Notes under the pieces: generated by a model
The model's database searches: none
What the model was told of the DNA's origin: nothing
Seen by the model: only the letters and a program-made list of their open reading frames with translations
Position numbers and translations under genes: made by a program
Shown here: positions 16,131 through 24,276 of the stretch, one piece after another
Numbering within the stretch: the first letter of the stretch is position 1
Layout of the letters: each line of letters opens with the position of its first letter
Assembly (NCBI GenBank): GCA_016294035.1
Contig: JAEDCT010000017.1
Coordinates: 1-48,252, forward strand
Source of the DNA: Treponema sp.
Lineage (GTDB): Bacteria > Spirochaetota > Spirochaetia > Treponematales > Treponemataceae
DNA: 48,252 nt
Direction of reading: 5' to 3'

Positions 16131-16358
16131 ATGTCAAGAACATGTGATGTTTGTGGAAAGGGATCAATGCACGGTAACAAGGTAAGTAAGTCATACAATC
16201 ATACACGCCGTTCATGGAGACCAAATCTTCTTAAGATCAAGACAGAACTTTTTGGAACTACACGTACAATCAACATTTGTACACAGTGCCTTCGCTCTGG
16301 TTTCGTAACAAAGAAAATCAACGTTACTCCAGCTAATGCAGGTGCAAAGAAAGACTAA
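16131..16358 (+). CDS. rpmB: 50S ribosomal protein L28
   Basis: A 75-residue L28. The opening SRTCDVCGKGSMHGNKVSKS and NHTRRSWRPNL are diagnostic of this protein of the large ribosomal subunit. Two Cys pairs (CDVC and CTQC) form the zinc-binding C+ form. The start is ATG 16131, a few bases after a purine-rich Shine-Dalgarno repeat. It is a single-gene unit with its own promoter and a strong terminator. Confidence 0.97.
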   Translation: MSRTCDVCGKGSMHGNKVSKSYNHTRRSWRPNLLKIKTELFGTTRTINICTQCLRSGFVTKKINVTPANAGAKKD

Positions 16359-16377
16359 GTTTCAAAACCAGTCAAAA

Positions 16378-16405
16378 AATCCCGTTTCAAGAACGGGATT
16401 TTTTT
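16378..16405 (+). terminator. Terminator of rpmB
   Basis: AATCCCGTT and AACGGGATT form a nine-base-pair perfect stem with a five-base loop, followed by a T run and preceded by an A run. It therefore works in both orientations, but only rpmB needs it. Confidence 0.9.
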
Positions 16406-16633
16406 ATTGATGAATTTACAATCTAAGTTCAACAAATAAAAAGACCCATAAAATCAACCATAACGTTGCATTTAATTTGACAACTCAAGTTAATAATACT
16501 AGCCCCATGACACCATCACACAATTTCAGCGTCATACAAACATGTCTCACATCCGTGGAAGAGATACTTCCATGAAAAAAAGAAATCCCTTCAGTATTAC
16601 AGAATGCCTAAATCAAATGTAGAATTCTGTAAG

Positions 16634-16705
16634 GAAAAATTTATCCGCAACAAACAGCGGAGACGGAACTGGTAATCCGAGGGTAAATTTTTCTTGTAAA
16701 CCAGT
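16634..16705 (+). ncRNA. Possible structured RNA in the 360-bp gap before the AAA ATPase
   Basis: The stretch 16406-16767 has no convincing gene, only two tiny frames at 16507 and near 16572. Within it GAAAAATTTATCC (16634-16646) and GGGTAAATTTTTC (16681-16693) form a 13-base-pair stem with one G-U pair, enclosing CGGA/TCCG. ACTGGT inside the loop also complements ACCAGT at 16700-16705 outside the stem, which would give a pseudoknot or an alternative fold. No known RNA family is recognised. Confidence 0.35.
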
Positions 16706-16722
16706 ACAATAAGTATTATAAT
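16694..16722 (+). promoter_or_regulatory. Promoter of AAA ATPase gene
   Basis: TTGTAA (16694-16699) and a perfect TATAAT (16717-16722) are 17 bp apart, giving a predicted start near 16729. Confidence 0.65.
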
Positions 16723-16736
16723 AAAAATCGGAAAAA

Positions 16737-16752
16737 TTGCGTATTTACGCAA
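16737..16752. promoter_or_regulatory. Operator-like palindrome in the AAA ATPase leader
   Basis: TTGCGTA and TACGCAA form a perfect seven-base inverted repeat with a two-base centre. It lies just downstream of the predicted transcription start and 15 bases before the ATG. This is a typical position for a repressor site; as RNA the two-base loop is too tight for a normal hairpin. Confidence 0.5.
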
Positions 16753-16767
16753 AATATTCGAAAAAAA

Positions 16768-18063
16768 ATGATAGAACGTCCAAGATATTTATCAAAGCTG
16801 GTCTCAAAAAAACAGAATGGTCTCATAAAAATAATTACAGGAAACCGCCGCTGTGGGAAATCTTATCTGCTTTTTAACATTTATCATGAATATCTGAATT
16901 CCATTGGAGTTCAGGATTCCCAGATTATTGAACTTGCTTTGGACGAAACAGCAAACGCAAAATATCGTAATCCTATTGAGCTGGACAAATACATCTGTGA
17001 ACTGACAAAAGACACATCGGTTTTCTATTATGTTTTTCTGGATGAAATTCAAAAAGTTGAAGATATCCAGAATCTATTTGTACCAGATTCAGATTCCAAA
17101 ATCTCATTTGTAGATACAGTTGTCGGCTTGATGAAATTAAAAAATGTTGACCTTTACATTACAGGAAGCAATTCAAAAATGCTGTCTTCCGATATCATCA
17201 CAGAATTCCGTGACCGTGGCGATGAAGTCCGTGTATATCCTCTTTCATATAAGGAATTTTACGATTCTTTTAAAGGAAACAAAAACAGGGTCTGGCGCGA
17301 ATACTATACCTACGGAGGAATGCCTTTAGCTGCAACAAAAAAAACGCCGGAAGAAAAAAGCAAATATCTGCAGGATCTTTGTACAGGCACCTATATTAAA
17401 GATGTACTTGAACGCCATAAAATCAATAAAGACGCTTCAGATTTGGAAGAACTTTTAAATGTAATTTCATCTTCCATAGGTTCACTCACAAACCCATTGA
17501 ATCTTGCGAATACTTTTGAATCGGTAAAACACAAGAAAATAGATTCAGAAACAATATCTTCATACCTTGAATATTTTAAGGATGCATTCTTAATTGACAG
17601 TGCAATCCGTTACAACATCAAAGGCAAGAAATATATAAACACGCCGCTCAAATATTATTTTGTAGATGTGGGACTTAGAAATGCCCGCCTGAATTTCCGC
17701 CAGCAGGAAGAAAACCACATTATGGAGAACATCATCTTCAATGAACTGAAAATCCGTGGTTTTAATGTTGATGTGGGGGTGGTAGAATACAATTACAAAA
17801 ATGCGGAAGGAAAAAGCAAGCGCACACAGCTTGAAGTTGATTTTGTAGCAAATAAAGGGAATCAAAGATTTTACATACAGTCTGCTCTGAACATTGACAG
17901 TCCTGAAAAGAAAAATCAGGAAATCAATTCATTGCAAAGAATAGACGATTCATTCAAAAAAATTGTAGTGGTCAAAGATGACATTGAACCATGGATTGAC
18001 GAAAAAGGCATTCAGTACATCGGCATCCAGGACTTTTTGCTGGATGAAGGATTTTTGAGATAA
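16768..18063 (+). CDS. AAA ATPase with DUF4143 domain
   Basis: A 431-residue member of the prokaryotic ATPase group that pairs an AAA domain (PF13173 type) with DUF4143. The Walker A-like loop is TGNRRCGKSYLLF (residues 26-38), Walker B is YYVFLDEIQKV, and the sensor is DLYITGSNSKML. The C-terminal half has the DUF4143 pattern, with EVDFVA near the nuclease-like core. These genes are common, solitary and accessory; their cellular role is not established. No Shine-Dalgarno is visible before the ATG. Preceding palindrome and stem-loop suggest tight control. Confidence 0.85.
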   Translation: MIERPRYLSKLVSKKQNGLIKIITGNRRCGKSYLLFNIYHEYLNSIGVQDSQIIELALDETANAKYRNPIELDKYICELTKDTSVFYYVFLDEIQKVEDIQNLFVPDSDSKISFVDTVVGLMKLKNVDLYITGSNSKMLSSDIITEFRDRGDEVRVYPLSYKEFYDSFKGNKNRVWREYYTYGGMPLAATKKTPEEKSKYLQDLCTGTYIKDVLERHKINKDASDLEELLNVISSSIGSLTNPLNLANTFESVKHKKIDSETISSYLEYFKDAFLIDSAIRYNIKGKKYINTPLKYYFVDVGLRNARLNFRQQEENHIMENIIFNELKIRGFNVDVGVVEYNYKNAEGKSKRTQLEVDFVANKGNQRFYIQSALNIDSPEKKNQEINSLQRIDDSFKKIVVVKDDIEPWIDEKGIQYIGIQDFLLDEGFLR

Positions 18064-18095
18064 AGGGATAATTCAACAACTCCTGCTTTTAAACA

Positions 18096-18119
18096 GACTG
18101 ATGTTTTTACATAACAGTC
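18096..18119. terminator. Weak hairpin between convergent genes
   Basis: GACTGATGT pairs with ACAT and CAGTC around a TTTT loop, with two bulged A residues. No T run follows. It may end transcripts of the AAA ATPase and the metallo-beta-lactamase genes, which converge here. Confidence 0.3.
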
Positions 18120-18181
18120 AGGGTTATATCATCGGCAAGGAATAAAAATTTCGGTTCAATATTTCATGAAAGCGCAGAAAA

Positions 18182-19081
18182 CTATTCTGTTTCAAGAACA
18201 AGCCCATCCCATGCAGGCCCCACATATCCGCCGGATTTTCTTGCCTTAGCCAGGTTTGGATATTTTTCAATTCTATCATCAACATAACGTTCAATTTCCA
18301 CGTGGCTCAAATCATGGCTCATGTGAATCAGATATGTGTTTCTGGCACCAATTCTGTTAGCAGCCTCAAGAGCCTGATCAAAAGAAAAATGAGTTGAATG
18401 CATTTTTTCCCGGAGTCCGTCAATCACAAGATATTCCAGGTTTTCCCTGTTACGTTCAAGAAGGGCAAAAGAATTTTCATCAATAAAACTGCAGTCAGTC
18501 AAATAGGCAATGCTGTGTTTCTTTCCGCCGTAAGTCTGGGTAAACATGTAGCCGGCATCATCCAGGGAACCATGTTTAAGCATTACTGGAACAATTTCAA
18601 CACCCTTCACTACAAGAGGATTTTTTTCACTGAACTGCTCAATGGAATCCATCTTGATTTTTGGTTTTCCGCCACCTTCCTTCACAGGCTTAAAGATATA
18701 GTCAAAGCGGTGAGTTATGTCTCTTGTTGATTTTGAAGTTGAATATATTCTAAGGCCATCACCTTTTGTTTCATTATCCTTTGGAACATTTCCACCATCA
18801 AAGGATCTTGTATGTGAAAAGACCCTCAAGTCATCAATTCCGTGAAGATGATCTGCATGTGAGTGAGTGATTAGAACTGCATCAAGATTCCTGATTCCAT
18901 GCCTTAATGCCTGAAGCCTGAACTCCGGGCCAACATCAATCAAAATGCTGGCAGGTTCAAAAATCCAGGCGCCGCATCTCATTCTGTTGTCGCGGGGATC
19001 AGTTGAAGTACAAACCTTGCAGTCGCAGCCAATAACAGGCACACCATGACTTGTACCAGTTCCAGTCAAAACAAGTTTCAT
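18182..19081 (-). CDS. Metallo-beta-lactamase-fold hydrolase (PhnP-like)
   Basis: A 299-residue metal-dependent hydrolase. GTGTSHGVPVIGC opens the fold, HSHADHLHGIDD is the HxHxDH metal motif (about residues 73-84), and later LTDCSF and IHMSHD supply further ligands. The layout, with CDCKVC after the first strand, resembles PhnP and related cyclic phosphodiesterases that act on small phosphate esters. The substrate is not known here. The ATG overlaps the stop of the DUF4954 gene (ATGA), so the two are translated together. Confidence 0.85.
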   Translation of the reverse strand: MKLVLTGTGTSHGVPVIGCDCKVCTSTDPRDNRMRCGAWIFEPASILIDVGPEFRLQALRHGIRNLDAVLITHSHADHLHGIDDLRVFSHTRSFDGGNVPKDNETKGDGLRIYSTSKSTRDITHRFDYIFKPVKEGGGKPKIKMDSIEQFSEKNPLVVKGVEIVPVMLKHGSLDDAGYMFTQTYGGKKHSIAYLTDCSFIDENSFALLERNRENLEYLVIDGLREKMHSTHFSFDQALEAANRIGARNTYLIHMSHDLSHVEIERYVDDRIEKYPNLAKARKSGGYVGPAWDGLVLETE

Positions 19082-21315
19082 TGGTTTTTCCTCAATGGTT
19101 TTATGAGTTTATCAAGGGCACAGGTGAATTCTTCTGTTGAGGCCTGAAGCTTTTTCAGGAAATCATTGTTTTCAAGAGCTCCAATAACAGCATCCTTTTC
19201 CTTCTGGTTTCTGAAAGTAATTGAACGGAAGAAATCTGTATAATCCTTTTCTCGTGCCGAAATTGACGACTCAAGCATATTGAGGGAAACAAACGCAACA
19301 TCCTTTGAAAGGTCCTCAAAATCCTCAGTGTCAAAGTCACGGATTTTCTTGCCGTAAAGCTTTTCGATCACAAAAAGTGCATAACGTGCCTTGTAATCAA
19401 CATATTCTGATTCACACACATCGTAGAATTTGTGAACCTGCTTCCACTCAAAAATTTTTCCAGATTTTATTTCATCAAAAAGCTCATTTATCTTTTCTTC
19501 TGGAATAACCTGCCCACCGGCGTTTATCCATTTTGTGTACAAAGGCAATGAATGAATTGTCTTCAAATCTTCCTTGTCTATTGATTCGCTGTTTTTTGAG
19601 AGAGTCCATTCCATGAGGCACTGAACGCCAAAATACTTAAGTATCTTTCTGTATTCCTTGTACCCCTGAGCAGGCTTATAGATAATGGCTCCAAACTTTT
19701 TCTGACACCTGTCATCTGAAAGCATGAATTTTGCATCCGGATTCTGATGAAGATAATCCTTGGCAATCTGATGCAATTCCTCAGGTGATGATGCGTGAAC
19801 TGCCTTGTCCCTGAATTCTTCAAGAAGCTGCGGATTTGGATTGAACAATGTCATATTCTTACAGTCTTCAACCGGAAGCTTAAGATACCTTTCAGTAAGC
19901 GTAATAAGTCTGCCGACGGAATCAACGACTTCCTGAATGGTATCAGGAGCAAGGGGATCTGTCTCAATATTCTGAATCTTTATGAATCTTTTGTCCCGTG
20001 ACTTAAATTTAAACTTGTTGCGTACAATGGCAAACATATTGTAGAGAAACCAGTAGGCCGGAATAATATGCACTGTTCCATCCTGGGGACAGGGAGAAAT
20101 AAGCGAGAACGGATAAGTTATATTAAGCTCATTCTGATAGCTGCCCTTTGAAGCTAGAACAAACGAAGCAAATTTTGAGTCAAACTTAAAGTCACTACAA
20201 AGACCAGGCCAGAATCCGCGTCCGGCAACCAGTTCACAATCGGGACTTCTGGAATTATGATTTGAACCGATAGTTGCAGCAGATGCAATATTACTTTGTC
20301 CCATGATTGTGGAAGCAATGAGGAAGCTGGAATTATGATGCTGTTCATGGAAAGGAAAAATCAGGTTGTTCAAAAGCTCGCAGCAGGAAACAGTAGAATT
20401 GTCGCCCAGAAATGAATTCAAAAGTCTTGCACCATACTTTAACTGACAATTTCTTCCGATTATGAATCTTACGGCAATTGCCTGGTAGAAAACATGGCTT
20501 CCATAGCCCATGATTCCATTGACCATTTCAACGCCTTCTCCAATCTGACTAGGCTCGTCTTCTGAAGAAAGAACTGTAATATTCTTGAGTTTGAGTGCGC
20601 CCTTTATGTAAGCGCAGGATTTAACGCGAACATCCTTAATAATGCTGCAGTTCTTGATAACAACATCATCCTCAATAATACCGAAAGTATTGAGTTCCTT
20701 TGATTTGCCATACTCAGTAAGCTGAACAAATTTTTCCATCAGCTCCTGATCATCCCGGTATCGGGACCACAAATAGGCATCAGCCGGAATAATGTCCTCA
20801 AATGCAAGAACTGACCTGTTTCCATTTTCATTGCCAATACCAATCCAGATTCTTGCAGATTCCTTTTCACCATCCTTGAGAAGTCCCTCACCGAATTTTG
20901 AATGCCTGGTACATGACATTTCGGAGATATTGAAGAGCATTACATGATTTCCGATGTGGTAATTATCAAGATAACTAACATTCTGGATTGCGCATTCGTT
21001 TCCTATGACAGAATTTCTGATAACAGATCTGGAAATTCCAACAGGCAGCTCAAGGTCATGATATTTCAGGGTTAATTTACCTACTGAGCCAAGAACAACA
21101 AATCCATGAAAATCAGAATTCCTGATCAAAGACGGATTAAACTCCCCCTGAACTTCAGAAACATAGAATTCTTTCCAGTCATTGTCAGAAGAATTGCCAT
21201 TTCGTTCAAGAACAGTAATTTCATCCCGGGTCAGAAGCCGTTTTCCCTTAATCAAATTTATATCTAACACAACCGAAGTTTTTTCTTCTTCAGTCAAAAT
21301 TTTTATCATTGGCAT
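19078..21315 (-). CDS. DUF4954 left-handed beta-helix protein
   Basis: A 745-residue protein found mainly in Bacteroidota and spirochaetes. Residues about 90-420 carry irregular hexapeptide-like repeats (SVIRNSVIGNECAIQNVSYL, VVIKNCSIIKDVRVKSCAYI, TIMGQSNIASAATIGSN) that build a left-handed beta-helix like sugar-nucleotide or acyl transferases. The rest is helical and of unknown function. The His-rich FHEQHHNSS and GSNHNSRSPDCE segments could form a metal or active site. Coupling with a phosphodiesterase-like metallo-hydrolase suggests a shared pathway, perhaps with a sugar- or nucleotide-linked substrate, but the family is uncharacterised. Confidence 0.78.
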   Translation of the reverse strand: MPMIKILTEEEKTSVVLDINLIKGKRLLTRDEITVLERNGNSSDNDWKEFYVSEVQGEFNPSLIRNSDFHGFVVLGSVGKLTLKYHDLELPVGISRSVIRNSVIGNECAIQNVSYLDNYHIGNHVMLFNISEMSCTRHSKFGEGLLKDGEKESARIWIGIGNENGNRSVLAFEDIIPADAYLWSRYRDDQELMEKFVQLTEYGKSKELNTFGIIEDDVVIKNCSIIKDVRVKSCAYIKGALKLKNITVLSSEDEPSQIGEGVEMVNGIMGYGSHVFYQAIAVRFIIGRNCQLKYGARLLNSFLGDNSTVSCCELLNNLIFPFHEQHHNSSFLIASTIMGQSNIASAATIGSNHNSRSPDCELVAGRGFWPGLCSDFKFDSKFASFVLASKGSYQNELNITYPFSLISPCPQDGTVHIIPAYWFLYNMFAIVRNKFKFKSRDKRFIKIQNIETDPLAPDTIQEVVDSVGRLITLTERYLKLPVEDCKNMTLFNPNPQLLEEFRDKAVHASSPEELHQIAKDYLHQNPDAKFMLSDDRCQKKFGAIIYKPAQGYKEYRKILKYFGVQCLMEWTLSKNSESIDKEDLKTIHSLPLYTKWINAGGQVIPEEKINELFDEIKSGKIFEWKQVHKFYDVCESEYVDYKARYALFVIEKLYGKKIRDFDTEDFEDLSKDVAFVSLNMLESSISAREKDYTDFFRSITFRNQKEKDAVIGALENNDFLKKLQASTEEFTCALDKLIKPLRKNQ

Positions 21316-21324
21316 ATCACTACA

Positions 21325-21353
21325 ATTTTACAGTATAAATTCCCACGACACAA
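21325..21353 (-). promoter_or_regulatory. Promoter of DUF4954-hydrolase operon
   Basis: On the minus strand TTGTGT (21348-21353) is followed after 17 bp by TAAAAT (21325-21330), with TG before the -10. The leader would be about three bases. Confidence 0.5.
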
Positions 21354-21357
21354 GATT

Positions 21358-21386
21358 TTGCTCATGAAATATTTTTATGGTAGAAT
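21358..21386 (+). promoter_or_regulatory. Promoter of M16-like gene, predicted start at ATG
   Basis: TTGCTC (21358-21363) and TAGAAT (21381-21386) are 17 bp apart. Seven bases further is A21393, the first base of the start codon. The element is back to back with the minus-strand promoter at 21325-21353. Confidence 0.55.
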
Positions 21387-21392
21387 GATTCC

Positions 21393-24197
21393 ATGAAAAA
21401 GCTGATTATTGTCCTTGCCGCTGCAGCTGCAGTTCTATGCCAGACTTTTGGAGATGACTTTTTCTCCAGAAAACTTGAATTCTCAGATTCAACCCTAAAC
21501 TCCTTCACTCTTGAAAACGGACTGACGGTATACGTAATTCCCGACAACAGCAGCGCAACAATTCATGCAGAAATTGCATTCAAGGCAGGCTTTTCAAACC
21601 AGACGTCATCCACAGCCGGATTCTTTCCATTGTATCTTTCACTTTTCACAACATCCATTCCAAAAGAAAAGCAGGACATCTTTGAAATATGCTCCATGAA
21701 AAGCCAGTGCAACAAGGACTCGACAACTTTTTCAGCCAACATTCCAAACGAAATGCTTGAAACTTTCCTAAAGTCATTCAGCATGTGCCTGGAAAAAAAT
21801 CAGTTTTCAGACAAGGCAATTGAAAAAATGCTTGATGCAATGAAAACCGAAAACATATCATATTCCAAGTCACCTGCAGCTTTCATAAACGGAACAATTG
21901 AATCACGGATTTTTTCCGAGCAGCCCTGGAAACATGACTCTGGAATTTACCCTTCAATCTTTTCGTCATGGAAACCTTCGGAAGCAAGGACAATCCTTTA
22001 CCAGATAGGGAACACATATTTTACACCGCAAAACGCAGCACTGTTTTTAAGCGGAAACATTACAGTCAAGGAAGCTGTTGAAAAGTGCTCACATTCTTTT
22101 GCATCCTGGAGCTTCATTCCGACACAGCATTATTTTTCAGAAAAAGAAAAAACAATTGAATCAAAATCCGATGCAAAAAAATTTGTCCTGGCTTCAAAAT
22201 TATTTTCTCCGGAATTTATTCAGATTGTGGTTGATTACGAAACATTTGAACCATTTGAGGCAAATCTGCTTTCACAGATTTTCAACTCGGACAGCTCAAC
22301 ATTCAAGCGGGAACTGGCCGAAGATGCCCAAATGGGAATCAGAAGCACGGAATACATCAATGTATCAAGTGTCCAGAACAAGAATTCATCACGACTCATA
22401 TTCCAGACTCTCATTGAGCCTTCTCTGACAGAAAACAATGACACTACCCTTAACCTGGATAAATTTATTCTTGCCATAAAAAAGGCTGCTATCATCCGAC
22501 GTCAGGACTTTATCAAAGCCCAGGAAGCAATGACCAGTGACTACAAGAAAATTTGCGGAACACCATCATCATACATTTACACACTTGCAAATTTCTGGGC
22601 ACAGTCATCTGCAAGAAACCCAAATGATTTTTTTGACGAAGTAACAGACAAAGTTCACATGATATACAACACAGACGAGAAATCCGTTGCAAAAAAAATT
22701 TTGAGCGAAGAACCATTTGTGTTTGTAATTGTCAGCAGAAAAACATACGATTCCCAAAAGGAATTGTTCATCCAGAAAGGATATGAACTGGTAACAGAAG
22801 AAACCGGATCATGGTACATGAATGAAATGAACAGGAAAATTGCAGCAGAAGAAAAAAAGTTCAAACTTGATGAAAAAAACTCTATTCTTCAGATTGCAGA
22901 ATTCACTGGGAAAGATGAAATTTCTGATGCAGACAAATTCTATTATGCAAACCTGGAGAAACTTAGCGAAACTACACTGCAGAACGGAATTCCCCTTGTG
23001 ATAAAAAAAACACCTGGAAGGCAGGAAGCTGTCATTTCCCTTATAATCAACACACAGGAACTTGATTCATACACAAAGGGAAAGGCTCCTCATTCACTTC
23101 TGATTAATGCACTTTCAAGGAACATTGATCTTGAAGACGTAAAGACATTTACAAGCTCAAACTATCACTCCGGAATAAGAATTTGTGTCCCTTCGGAAAA
23201 AATTGAAGAGGGATTCTCAAAAATCAGCGAGGCACTGATCTACCGTGACATTACGCCTGTAGGTGCAGACATTATCATGAATCAGGAAAACTATGAAAGA
23301 CTTATCCAGAACGGTGATCTTGGATACCAGCTTAAGTCAAATGCATTCTCATACCTTTACAGGGGAACTCCACTGGAAAAACACTATGCCCTAAAAGAAG
23401 AAAAAATAAATCCATCCTACGATTCACTTCTGCTTGGTTACACAAAGCTGCTGGATGCATCCCTTTACTCAATTTCAGTTGTTGCCGGTGACATTGAAAC
23501 AGAAAAAATCGAAGAAGCAGCTCAGCAATATCTTGGAATATTAAAAGAACAAAACACAAGAAAAAAAATCGAAATTCCACCACCATCATTCAAGGCTAAA
23601 GAAAGATCAGTAAAACTTATGCACACATTCACCACAAACATTCCGGCTGAATATGCAGGAACCGAAGTTCCAGTGCTTGTCCCGACAAAAGAATTCTTTG
23701 ATCCTGCACAACTCTATTTTGTTTCGCAGGATTCAGGCACCACTGATATATTCAATGCATTGCTTCTTGAACTCAAGGCAAGAATTCAGGAAAGCCTTTC
23801 ACGGGAAAACACATGTCTTGTTCAGGAAGCTGATGCACACATTCCAGTTGCATTCATTCAGGCAAACAGTCTCAAGAGAATTTCCCAGCTTACTAATTCA
23901 TACAAAACCCAGAGAAAGAAACTCTACGACGAACTGAAAAACGGCGAAACCAAAGATGAGGTTCTTGTCAAAATAAAATCAAGATGGACTGCACTCCACA
24001 TGTCACTCACAAAAGACAGCATGGGAACAGCTGAATTAATTGAACGTGGAATTGCACACTCAAACCCTCACGAGTATCTGGATTCATACATGAGCGTTGC
24101 CAATGCAGATGCCCAGACAATGATTAAGATAATGCAGGACAGCTTTCCTGAAGAAAACTGCCTGATGAAAGTATATTCTGCTGACTCAAAAAAATAG
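21393..24197 (+). CDS. Exported M16-family protein lacking the catalytic motif
   Basis: A 934-residue protein with a signal peptide (MKKLIIVLAAAAAVLCQTFG) and the arrangement of a tandem M16 (insulinase/pitrilysin) peptidase: the first module begins FTLENGLTVYVIPDN, the second at about residue 530 with ETTLQNGIPLVIKK. In active enzymes the first module has HxxEH followed downstream by Glu. Here the equivalent position reads TAGFFPLYLSLF, with no His or Glu, and the second module has KAPHSLLINAL. It is therefore probably a non-catalytic, periplasmic chaperone-like or scaffolding homologue. It stands alone between a DUF4954 gene and dgt. Confidence 0.75.
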   Translation: MKKLIIVLAAAAAVLCQTFGDDFFSRKLEFSDSTLNSFTLENGLTVYVIPDNSSATIHAEIAFKAGFSNQTSSTAGFFPLYLSLFTTSIPKEKQDIFEICSMKSQCNKDSTTFSANIPNEMLETFLKSFSMCLEKNQFSDKAIEKMLDAMKTENISYSKSPAAFINGTIESRIFSEQPWKHDSGIYPSIFSSWKPSEARTILYQIGNTYFTPQNAALFLSGNITVKEAVEKCSHSFASWSFIPTQHYFSEKEKTIESKSDAKKFVLASKLFSPEFIQIVVDYETFEPFEANLLSQIFNSDSSTFKRELAEDAQMGIRSTEYINVSSVQNKNSSRLIFQTLIEPSLTENNDTTLNLDKFILAIKKAAIIRRQDFIKAQEAMTSDYKKICGTPSSYIYTLANFWAQSSARNPNDFFDEVTDKVHMIYNTDEKSVAKKILSEEPFVFVIVSRKTYDSQKELFIQKGYELVTEETGSWYMNEMNRKIAAEEKKFKLDEKNSILQIAEFTGKDEISDADKFYYANLEKLSETTLQNGIPLVIKKTPGRQEAVISLIINTQELDSYTKGKAPHSLLINALSRNIDLEDVKTFTSSNYHSGIRICVPSEKIEEGFSKISEALIYRDITPVGADIIMNQENYERLIQNGDLGYQLKSNAFSYLYRGTPLEKHYALKEEKINPSYDSLLLGYTKLLDASLYSISVVAGDIETEKIEEAAQQYLGILKEQNTRKKIEIPPPSFKAKERSVKLMHTFTTNIPAEYAGTEVPVLVPTKEFFDPAQLYFVSQDSGTTDIFNALLLELKARIQESLSRENTCLVQEADAHIPVAFIQANSLKRISQLTNSYKTQRKKLYDELKNGETKDEVLVKIKSRWTALHMSLTKDSMGTAELIERGIAHSNPHEYLDSYMSVANADAQTMIKIMQDSFPEENCLMKVYSADSKK

Positions 24198-24240
24198 CCG
24201 CTTCAAAAAACTGCATGCATGCACACATCAACTCTTTCTC

Positions 24241-24269
24241 TTGAGTTTTTGAAATCTGCAATATATTAT
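24241..24269 (+). promoter_or_regulatory. Promoter of dGTPase gene
   Basis: TTGAGT (24241-24246) and TATTAT (24264-24269) are 17 bp apart, and the predicted start is within one base of ATG 24277. The -35 overlaps a weak five-base-pair stem (AACTC/GAGTT, 24230-24247) with trailing T residues that may end the upstream transcript. Confidence 0.5.
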
Positions 24270-24276
24270 TTTATTC

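Noticed and set aside
16477..16482. Perfect TTGACA as promoter of the AAA ATPase gene
   Set aside because: No -10 hexamer occurs at 16-18 bp. The TTGTAA-17-TATAAT pair at 16694-16722 is better.
16507..16625. Two tiny frames (22 and 16 codons) before the AAA ATPase
   Set aside because: No Shine-Dalgarno or repeated regulatory codons, and the promoter of the ATPase lies downstream of both.
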